From positions 11,696,718 through 11,760,717 of the forward strand of contig CM055102.1 in assembly GCA_029204225.1 (NCBI GenBank): a stretch of DNA of 64,000 bases, written 5' to 3'. The DNA is from Diphasiastrum complanatum (taxonomy: Eukaryota; Streptophyta; Lycopodiopsida; Lycopodiales; Lycopodiaceae). Positions 37,680-44,496 of the stretch are shown here, piece by piece. Under the pieces are notes generated by a model. The model was not told where the DNA came from, did no database searches, and saw only the letters and a program-made list of their open reading frames with translations. Each line of letters begins with the position of its first letter. The stretch's first letter is position 1. Position numbers and translations under genes: made by a program.

Positions 37680-39110
37680 TTATGGAAGCCCCAAACTTCA
37701 AATTGTTCGATTTTTTGAAGGCTATTGATCCTACAAATGATGCTAAAATCAGTTCTTCTACCATGGAGAGAGAAGCCTTAGCAATGGTGTTTTTTGTTAA
37801 GTATCATTATTATTTAACGACTAAGCATTTTGCATTATATACAAATCATCAGCCATTGTTGTATCTTGAGAACAAAACTTGTAATATAGGTCGCGTCATG
37901 AGATGGTTACTATTGTTATCATAATTTAATTATTGTGTGGTAGTGTAAAAGACTAAACATCAATACATAGCATATCATGTTTCAAGGATCCAATCAGCAC
38001 CTGTGACTATCAAAGTAGATGATGATCTTCCAAATGCAACATTGTTCTATGTGGAGGTAGTATTTATGTGGGAAGTTGATATTGTTGAATATCTAATACA
38101 TGAACAATTGAGTGAATCATTGACAAAGGGTTAATGCAAGTTGATTTTGAAGGCACAGCCATATCAACTGATAATAGGGCAATTGTATCAAAGAGGAGCT
38201 GATAACATTTTACGAAGATGCATTTTGCCACATAAAGTACCAAACCTTATCATGTTATCACAGGATACTATGGGTGAAGACCAATTTGCAGCTAATATCA
38301 TAGTTCATAAAATTTTACAATCAGGGTGTTAGTGGAGAGAACCATTCATAAGGAATACAAAGAGGCATTTTCAATCTTGTCATGTTTGTCAACATGCACG
38401 GTGGCCTACTAAAGTACCTTATGAGCCATTGTAATTCAGTTTTAGCACAAGCATCGTTTGAAAGTGGGGACTAGCTTGTGGTTTTCTACCAATACACATC
38501 TAGTTGCAAGGGGCACTCATGCATGATATATTACTATGACTACTAATTGTATGACTGAATGGGTTGAAGCAAGAGTTGTGTGAGTAGCACATGCAAGATC
38601 TACTACAAAGTTTTTGTACAAAAATATCATAGTCAGATTTGGATGTCCCATCGAAATTGTGAGTGATAGAGACACTCATTTTGTCAATAAAACAATAAAA
38701 GTTCTTTTGGAAAAAAAAATTATGATATATCAATTTAGTACACCTTAATACCCAAGGGAAAATGGACAAGTTGACATGTTGCATTATGGGCATTCCAAAC
38801 TGCTTATAAAGTTAGTACAAATCGAACACCTTTTCATTTGGTTTATAGCCAAAATGTCATTATGCCAATCAAGTTCCTGGCACCATCCTTACGAATAGTG
38901 ACAACTAAATGTTTGGATGAAGCAAAGTCTTTACAACTACGTCATAAAGCGTTACATAAGCTATGTGAGACCAGATTGATGGTAGTGCATGCTTTAGCAA
39001 TTGAGAAAGCTCACCGAAAAGTTTGGCATGATCAAAAATTGCATAAAAAGAATCTAAAAGAGGGTGATTTGGAGTTGATGTACAAAACCAAGCTTATCCA
39101 AGAAAAATTG
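37680..39110 (+). pseudogene. Ty3/gypsy RNase H-integrase relic (Tat/Athila-like)
   Basis: Plus strand, in order: STMEREALAMVFFVKYHYYL, FALYTNHQPLLYL and RVMRWLLLL (RNase H, 37.76-37.92 kb); then RRCILPHKVPNLIM, ANIIVHKILQSGC and RHFQSCHVCQHARWPTKV (integrase HHCC finger, 38.2-38.4 kb); then a stop-rich catalytic core (SDLDVPSKL/GCPIEIVSDRD-like near 38.65 kb); then GDLELMYKTKLIQEKLN (C-terminal domain, about 39.07 kb). The last motif nearly equals that of the relic at 26.2-26.4 kb, so both belong to one family. Frameshifts and stops are frequent. Confidence 0.78.
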
Positions 39111-39392
39111 AATTTGTTTTGTATATTTGCTTCGAAAAGTAAAAATACAAGGAGTTTGCCAATTTTTCTATGTGGACATCTATGAAGTGCTCTAACCAAA
39201 TTACTACATTTAAAACATCTGGAGATATAGTTCGCTCTTGTGGAAAGCCTTTTAACGTTGGATTCTTTTGTGGTCGTACATGTATTCTATCAAGTCTAGA
39301 ATTTTCAATTATATCAATGCTTCTTGGTTTCCAAGGGGAGGCTAAAACCTGGGACCAAAGAAACTTTGGATGCCAAGCTAACCAACCGAGCG

Positions 39393-39397
39393 AACCC
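39393..39397. repeat. Target-site duplication (left) of copia element
   Basis: AACCC immediately before the LTR start. It is matched by AACCC at 49956-49960 after the other LTR. Confidence 0.9.
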
Positions 39398-39508
39398 TGT
39401 TGAATTTCACACGTGTGAATTGTCCACAACATGTACTTGTGATCTCCTAAGGTGTGTAGATGCACCAAGATCAAGACTAGATTGAGATTCAAAATCAATC
39501 TTAGATCC
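39398..39508 (-). repeat. 3' LTR, distal 111 bp (split by insertion)
   Basis: Aligns to 49219-49329 of the intact LTR. It is interrupted after GATCC at 39508 and resumes at 43854. Confidence 0.95.
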
Positions 39509-39545
39509 CATTAGGGCCCTTTTTGGACTCAAAAAGGGCCTCTTC
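39509..39545 (+). repeat. Left 37-bp terminal inverted repeat
   Basis: Identical (37/37) to the complement of 43817-43853. Internally it is a hairpin: GGCCCTTTTTG (39515-39525), loop GACT, then CAAAAAGGGCC (39530-39540). Confidence 0.95.
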
Positions 39546-39619
39546 CTTGCCTAAACAAGTTTTCTAATCATAATTAATTTAGTGCTAATCAATCCTACAT
39601 GGCACCTTTACTTGGGTTA

Positions 39620-39628
39620 CTATAAAAG
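39620..39628 (+). promoter_or_regulatory. TATA box, candidate promoter of the coiled-coil gene
   Basis: CTATAAAAG lies about 300 bp before the ATG at 39923. A TTCTACATAG acceptor-like sequence at about 39893 could end a leader intron. Confidence 0.45.
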
Positions 39629-39922
39629 GTGAGCAAGAGTTAAGGCCTAAATGTAGGTCTCATTTTCATAGACTATTGTAGGTTATTTGAATAGACTATA
39701 ATAGGCAACTAATAGGTAAGTTACAAATTACAACTGGAGTAGGGTTAGTATAGGACGACCTTTCATTGTCCTAACTACAATAGGACCCTAGGGATGGAAA
39801 CTAGTATATGCCTAATAAAGCTTATATCATGGTTAGTTCACATTGAACTTTGACACAAGGTTGACTAAGGTGTGTTTCTACTGTTCTACATAGATTCTTT
39901 TGGGAAATTCGACATCTTCAAG

Positions 39923-40987
39923 ATGACAACCAAGTATCACTTACATGTGAAGTTAGAGAAGGATTATGCGACCACCAAAGCTGCATGGGGTGTTAACTTA
40001 AATCCGTATGACATGCATTGTTGGAGATTAGAAGGAAAAAAACATATTGACCTATGGGTAAGAGGTGATTTATACCCTCATAATCCACTGGTAGATGCTC
40101 CTCCTAAATTTTCTGATGTACATAGTTTGTTAAGGTTCGTTGGGGATGGTCGGAATGGACTGCTTGGCTATTGTCAAGCAATGGATTCTCGAAGAATTCA
40201 AGCTGAGACATTGGTAAATACGGCAAACATTCATATATTGAGTATGAATGACAATTTAAAGTCATTGCATGGAATAAATATGAAATTGGAGCAGGAGATA
40301 AATGGTTTGAAAATAGAGCTTGCCAGTTCTGTCGCAAAAATTGAAGAATTGCAATCTTCAATCAGTATATTTCAGAGGACAATATATGGCTTACAACGAA
40401 AGCGTAGAGTCTCGATGGATCAGCAAGCAGAAAATGAAAACACTAAGAGACACAAACTAGAAGCTTTGGCATTTGGTGGTGCCAATAAAAGACGTATGAG
40501 GGACACAAAAGAGTTCTTGAAAAAGACGGTTGGAAAAGATTTTATTGCCGGAAAATATATGAAACATTTTTTGAAGGGTAAAGATTTGATTAAGATTGTG
40601 GAAGATGAAACAAGCGATTCAATTCGCTTGAGAATTGCAAAAAAGCTAGTCAACAAGTTCAAGCCAAATCCAAATGTTAAAGAGATGGTGTACGCATGTG
40701 ACCAAGGAGGTGTGAGTCACAAGGGGTATAGAGTTTTGAAGAAGTATATGAAACGCTCTGACAAAAATGGGTTAAAACGCCATCAAATAATACCTACTTA
40801 TAAACTTGTCGAATCCGCCAAACGAGAATGCAATTCGATATTGCTCTCTGAATTAGGAGAGTTTCAACATATTGAGGATTCTTTTACAGTAACCAATAAG
40901 AAGAAAGGACCTCCGACATGTTTTCGTTATCATCAAGGCAATAATATATTCTTAGATCTAGAAAAGGTCCAAGCGATGATGATCTGA
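39923..40987 (+). CDS. Transposon-encoded coiled-coil protein, function unknown (exon 1)
   Basis: A 354-codon frame from the ATG at 39923. N-terminal region: KYHLHVKLEKDY, WGVNLNPYDMHCWRLEGKKH. A heptad-like coiled coil follows at about residues 105-165 (MNDNLKSLHGINMKLEQEIN...), then a Lys/Arg-rich NLS-like stretch (LQRKRR; TKRHK; NKRRMR). The C-terminal globular part (about 185-354) includes FLKKTVGKDFIAGKYMKHFL and IIPTYKLVESAKRECNSIL. The frame ends at TGA 40985-40987, but a strong donor (AATG/GTAAGA at 41010) and an acceptor (TTTTACAG ending 41096) suggest an 87-bp intron. The exon beyond would continue DCGGKVIFVIKLDEAEMG if the TGA were a mutated CGA. The order DNA-binding-like basic region, small domain, then an acidic-residue-containing segment could be the front half of a transposase whose rest is deleted (speculation). 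No family recognised. Confidence 0.6.
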   Translation: MTTKYHLHVKLEKDYATTKAAWGVNLNPYDMHCWRLEGKKHIDLWVRGDLYPHNPLVDAPPKFSDVHSLLRFVGDGRNGLLGYCQAMDSRRIQAETLVNTANIHILSMNDNLKSLHGINMKLEQEINGLKIELASSVAKIEELQSSISIFQRTIYGLQRKRRVSMDQQAENENTKRHKLEALAFGGANKRRMRDTKEFLKKTVGKDFIAGKYMKHFLKGKDLIKIVEDETSDSIRLRIAKKLVNKFKPNPNVKEMVYACDQGGVSHKGYRVLKKYMKRSDKNGLKRHQIIPTYKLVESAKRECNSILLSELGEFQHIEDSFTVTNKKKGPPTCFRYHQGNNIFLDLEKVQAMMI

Positions 40988-41070
40988 CATTACGAAGTTA
41001 GAACAAATGGTAAGAACATATATTGTGAATTTCGGTTTTCAATTGTATGCTTTTCTTCAACTAATATGTT

Positions 41071-41277
41071 TTAGTAATGAAATTTCTGTTTTACAGATTG
41101 CGGAGGTAAAGTTATATTTGTTATTAAGTTGGATGAAGCAGAAATGGGTGTGGTGTCCCCTGATATGCCTAAATTTGATGTGTCCATGCCCATTGCTGGT
41201 GGAAATGGGTCGAAGAAAGAATCATTCAGAACCGGCAACTCACCCGATGCCGCAAGCTCCTCATCTAGGAACCTCAT
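41071..41277 (-). other. Frame continuing the H3-mimic gene after its stop
   Basis: The upstream ORF ends in ATGA and this frame starts at that ATG: MRFLDEELAASGELPVLNDS, acidic and protein-like. Its upstream frame reads KKPFPTATEREE and runs back into the CAG tract as poly-Ala. A 1-2 nt length change in the CAG repeats may therefore have separated it from the N-terminal part. It also overlaps antisense to the possible second exon of the coiled-coil gene, so only one strand may be truly coding. Confidence 0.35.
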
Positions 41278-41300
41278 TGTTTCCTCCCGCTCAGTTGCCG
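41097..41300 (+). other. Possible second exon of the coiled-coil gene
   Basis: After a canonical acceptor, the plus strand reads CGGKVIFVIKLDEAEMG then VVSPDMPKFDVSMPIAGG, plausible protein. Beyond about 41300 the frame enters CTG repeats (poly-Ala) and stops at 41476. That part is antisense to the H3-mimic ORF and is likely non-coding on this strand. Confidence 0.35.
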
Positions 41301-41612
41301 TCGGAAAGGGCTTTTTTCTTGTGTTGGCTGCTGCTGCTGCTGCTGCTGCTGGTCCTCCTGCTGCTGCTGGTCTTCTTGCTGCTGCTGCTCAGTCTGGTCC
41401 TCCTGTGCAGCTGCTGTATGGGCCATGTCCTCCTCAGCTTCAAGCTGAGTGGCCGGATCTTCCTGAGACGCTATAGGGCTGCAACTCCTACTCCTGCTTC
41501 TGCTCTCCCGTCTCTCTCTCTCATCGAGGGTGGCTAGTGTATCCCTATGGAGCAATGCAGTCACTCTGGGATCTCTAGCCGTTTGTTTCGTCCGTGCCAT
41601 TTCCTCCGACAT
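41274..41612 (-). CDS. Histone H3 N-terminal-tail mimic with poly-Q domain (transposon ORF)
   Basis: A 112-codon ATG-initiated frame. Residues 5-13 are MARTKQTAR. From Met5, after Met removal, the N terminus would be ARTKQTAR, identical to residues 1-8 of histone H3 (including Lys4); position 9 is Asp, not Lys. The first ATG (41612) is in weak context (C at -3, T at +4). The second (41600) is in strong context (G at -3, G at +4), so leaky scanning could give the exact mimic. There follow a charged helix-like part (LATLDERERRE), an SR/RS stretch (SRSRSRSCSP), an acidic Gln/Glu region with CAG-encoded poly-Q, and a basic tail (FRRQLSGRKQ). A TATA box sits at 41729-41736, about 117 bp upstream, supporting this as the true 5' end. 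No histone fold is present. A role in recruiting or blocking H3K4 readers or modifiers is inference only. Confidence 0.65.
   Translation of the reverse strand: MSEEMARTKQTARDPRVTALLHRDTLATLDERERRESRSRSRSCSPIASQEDPATQLEAEEDMAHTAAAQEDQTEQQQQEDQQQQEDQQQQQQQQPTQEKSPFRRQLSGRKQ
41326..41394 (-). repeat. CAG repeat tract (poly-Q)
   Basis: Interrupted CAG triplets on the minus strand encode glutamine runs with GAG/GAC interruptions. It is a length-unstable tract, and neighbouring frames read poly-Ala or poly-Ser. Confidence 0.9.
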
Positions 41613-41728
41613 TGGTTAGCCTTTGAAAACGTATCAGAGAACATGAGAGATGAAAAACAGAGAATTTAAAAAAACTGACACTCTGACACTCAAGGGATGA
41701 AGTGGAGAAATGAGGACCCAAGCACCCT

Positions 41729-41736
41729 TATATAGT
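41729..41736 (-). promoter_or_regulatory. TATA box of H3-mimic gene
   Basis: CTATATAA on the minus strand. The usual 25-35 bp spacing would put transcription start near 41700, giving a leader of about 90-100 nt before the ATGs at 41612/41600. Confidence 0.55.
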
Positions 41737-41932
41737 GAAGGGTTCTATTTTTAGTAAGTGCCCCTATAAAAGTTTTGGCCTCTTTTTCAAATATAGTATG
41801 TTCTTGTCTAGGCTCATGAGTAAAAATCCTTGGACATCCACAAATGTAGTAACAAGCATATAAAATGTGACAACGCAAAAGTAATGTCAAAACGTAACCA
41901 AATATATTAGAATAGAGTCAAAACACAACCAA

Positions 41933-43330
41933 CTAATTGTGTTTTCTATTTTCCATTAGATTAAATTCTTTATTCCCATTGGACTCCTCATGTCCCTGTT
42001 TGTAAAAATGAAACACATTCATGATTTTTGCGGCTCGTCTTTGTATCTGCAAAACCAGACACAAAGTTAATAATCCTATATTTATTCAACATTACTATTT
42101 AAAATTCAGGAATCTGATGGAAATTAGGGACTCACATTTTGTCCATTACGAGTGAAGACAAAATCTACTGGCACATCAACAAAAGTCAATCCAAGCATAT
42201 GCCGAAGATCTTCTAGGCTGCACTCCTTATTTATATGAATTTCTCATATTTCATCATGGGGCAAATGTATGGATATCTCCACTTTTTGCTGATTCGTCTC
42301 CGCGTCCAGAGGGTCCCATCGGCCATGACCAAACTTATATCGCCTATAAATGAAACTTAAGGAGCATGTTTGACGTGAAATATGGTACCTTATGGTCATT
42401 GTTTCACAAGAGAGCTTACACCTTATTAAATCTCCTTAATGCTCCATTTCCTTTGAATCCCATGCGACAAATATGTTGTCCAACAGTGATGATTCTGTTG
42501 CTTTCCATGCCCACATCGTGTTTGTTTTCCTAAAGGGGACCGCCTTAAATATGGCAACAAATATGGTGATCGGCACAGAGATGCTAGTGTAGACTTGTTT
42601 GGATCCGAATGTTGGCTTCATATTACCAATAATCTCTTTGAGAAGTTGCCTCTTTGTTAATTCAATAGTCAGTTGGTCAACATATGGCCACTCGTGAGAA
42701 TTGATCACAGGCTCAGAAGTTGGTGCTAATTTGCCTTGGCCAAAGTTTTTTTTTGGAACTTCGTACATGTGATCGTAAAAGAAAATGCCCATTTTGATCA
42801 GGGCAGAGGATGCCAACCCACCATATATTAGTTCTCCATATTTGGCATGTATGGCGGAGAATTTTCCAGTGAAGGACTTCACGTTTTGCCAGTCGAAGCT
42901 ATTTGAAGGAAAGATATTTGCACCAGGCATTAATGCAGCATTATTATCCATTACAATGACATAATAATAATTCAAACATAATAGTTAACACAAGAATAAA
43001 AGAGGTGAGACCTACAATGTGACTGTATGCATAGTTCTATCAGCAACAGCCACATCCAATAAAATATCTCGACGCATGTATACGTGTTGCACATTTGCAA
43101 GGTATTCGCCGTTTTGGTCGATTTTGAATGGATCCTTCCTTTCCAATGGTAGTCTTGGTTGTTTCGCTTCCTCTTTGCAACCTTGTGAGTTCCTTTGCCC
43201 GATGGTTGCATGTAAACCCATTCAAAAGTTGAAAATGTATGGGGCACCCAATGCTCATTGGTATCTTTGATGTGTGCAACCATGGAAGCTAGTTGATTCT
43301 TGGGCTTCCTTGATTGAGTAGAGGCCATAA
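41933..43330 (-). pseudogene. Multi-exon transposon gene of unknown function, damaged
   Basis: Four probable exons. Exon 1 (from ATG 43330 to about 43012) starts MASTQSRKPKNQLASMVAHI. It shifts frame near 43140 and continues KDPFKIDQNGEYLANVQHV. Exon 2 (about 42975-42420) contains SFDWQNVKSFTGKFSAIHAK and ends after a TAA. Exon 3 (42343-42136) begins after TTTATAG, reads FGHGRWDPLDAETNQQ, HKECSLEDLR-like text and FVDVPVDFVFTRNGQN, and ends at a GTGAGT donor. Exon 4 (42046-41933) begins after TTTTGCAG and ends at TAG. One TGA lies within exon 3. Exon 3 has a ubiquitin-like or PB1-like feel (VEISIHLPHDE ... LEDLRHMLGL), but I cannot assign a family. A (GA)n tract lies about 100 bp upstream. The damage suggests this copy is not functional. 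Confidence 0.45.
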
Positions 43331-43430
43331 TGGATGATGTAATGATAATGTAGGATATGCGAAATAGTGTGTAGATCTTCAGATAAGGTGAACCAAAATA
43401 AATAAAATAGAATATCTGTGGAGTATACAG

Positions 43431-43432
<2 letters not shown>

Positions 43433-43512
<80 letters not shown>
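43433..43512. repeat. (GA)n microsatellite, about 80 bp
   Basis: About 40 uninterrupted GA units. It sits just upstream of the ATG at 43330 (CT on the coding strand), a typical place for plant GAGA-binding sites, so it may be leader or promoter of the minus-strand gene. Confidence 0.95.
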
Positions 43513-43514
<2 letters not shown>

Positions 43515-43816
43515 CATTTAGAGAGAGACTACAAAATGAGAGAGAGATGAGAGATACAAGCTTGCGAACATTCAAAATTTGAAATAAGGACTAGGCTCAC
43601 TTAGGATAAGGCTGCTAGTAGATAGACAGGCTAGTTGATGTTAACTTGTAGGCATAGTTATTGCTTTATCTAGGGTTAATGTTAGAGGTGTACTTTGTGG
43701 GCCCACACTTGATTTAATCTGCACCATTGAATTTGCCATGTCATATGGACCATTCCCTCTCAGTTGTCAATATTTTATTGGGACACATGTCGTCATTAAC
43801 ACTAATTATAATTAGT

Positions 43817-43853
43817 GAAGAGGCCCTTTTTGAGTCCAAAAAGGGCCCTAATG
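43817..43853 (-). repeat. Right 37-bp terminal inverted repeat
   Basis: Exact complement of the left TIR at 39509-39545. Beyond it the subterminal sequence is weakly similar (TTAGTGYTAAT on both sides). Confidence 0.95.
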
Positions 43854-44478
43854 TATGGCAAAAACACACTACTACATGCATTCAATCACTTCCAACTCTC
43901 ACTCACACGTGTGGGAAGTATTCAAAAAATAATCTAAGTAAAAACAAGCTGCTCTCCTCGGGTAGAGAGAGAAAATGCATCATGTGCTCTCGGGTAGAGA
44001 GAGAAAGCTAGAAATCCAATAACTCACAAAATCCATGAAATCACCAAATTAATTAGATTCAAAATGAGGAGTACAATGATACTAGTAGGTCCACGAGCTA
44101 CCACTATGCTTAACTATGTTTGGACCATATTTTGTCACCTCTTGATCCTATTGGATCATTGATCCATGCACCTCTTAATTCTATTGGACTATATTCAAGC
44201 ACACCTCAATTTCCTATTGGACCTCACAAGGTTCCACCTCTAAATCCTATTGGACCTCTTGGAATTCATCAAACAAAAGCTTTACACTTGTCTACACTCT
44301 AGTTGGCACGTGTTTAGCCTCTTACTCTATTTTGGCTCAATAGTGGCATTAAAGTGGAAAAGCATAATTTGCCATCTATGACAAATTTATTCCTATCAAC
44401 ATCCTACACCTAGATGCTTGATGTAAAAAACATAAGACCCCTATATCTAACATAGATAATCTTTTTCAATTCTTCACA
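43854..44478 (-). repeat. 3' LTR, proximal part (split by insertion)
   Basis: Aligns to 49330-49955 of the intact LTR with a 1-bp indel and about a dozen substitutions. Confidence 0.95.
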
Positions 44479-44492
44479 CTCCTCCTAAAAAA
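44479..44492 (-). promoter_or_regulatory. Polypurine tract of copia element
   Basis: Minus strand TTTTTTAGGAGGAG directly precedes the 3' LTR, the expected plus-strand priming site. Confidence 0.85.
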
Positions 44493-44496
44493 TTAT

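Larger units (their letters stand above)
39509..43853. mobile_element. TIR DNA transposon of unrecognised superfamily, nested in copia LTR
   Basis: Aligning the split LTR to the intact one gives exact insertion edges. The 4345-bp insert begins CATTAGGGCCC and ends GGGCCCTAATG, with perfect 37-bp terminal inverted repeats. No target-site duplication is present: the LTR reads GATCC / TATGGC without repeated bases. It carries three gene models: a plus-strand coiled-coil protein (39923-40987, with a likely second exon), a minus-strand histone-H3-tail-mimic poly-Q protein (41612-41274), and a minus-strand multi-exon gene (43330-41933). I recognise no DDE, HUH or tyrosine-recombinase domain. The ends are not CACTA-type, and the missing TSD does not fit hAT, Mutator or Harbinger. 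It may be a non-autonomous derivative of a novel or unrecognised family. Confidence 0.88.

Noticed and set aside
38500-38793. 97-codon minus-strand ORF
   Set aside because: Antisense shadow of the decayed plus-strand gypsy integrase.
41300-41476. Plus-strand poly-Ala frame opposite the poly-Q tract
   Set aside because: Low-complexity antisense shadow of CAG repeats; only the part before about 41300 is plausible as an exon.
41274-41612. A genuine histone H3 gene or pseudogene
   Set aside because: Only residues 1-8 match; no GGK region, K27 region or histone fold follows.
43255-43575. Minus-strand frames encoding long Ser-Leu repeats
   Set aside because: They are translations of the (GA)n microsatellite, not proteins.
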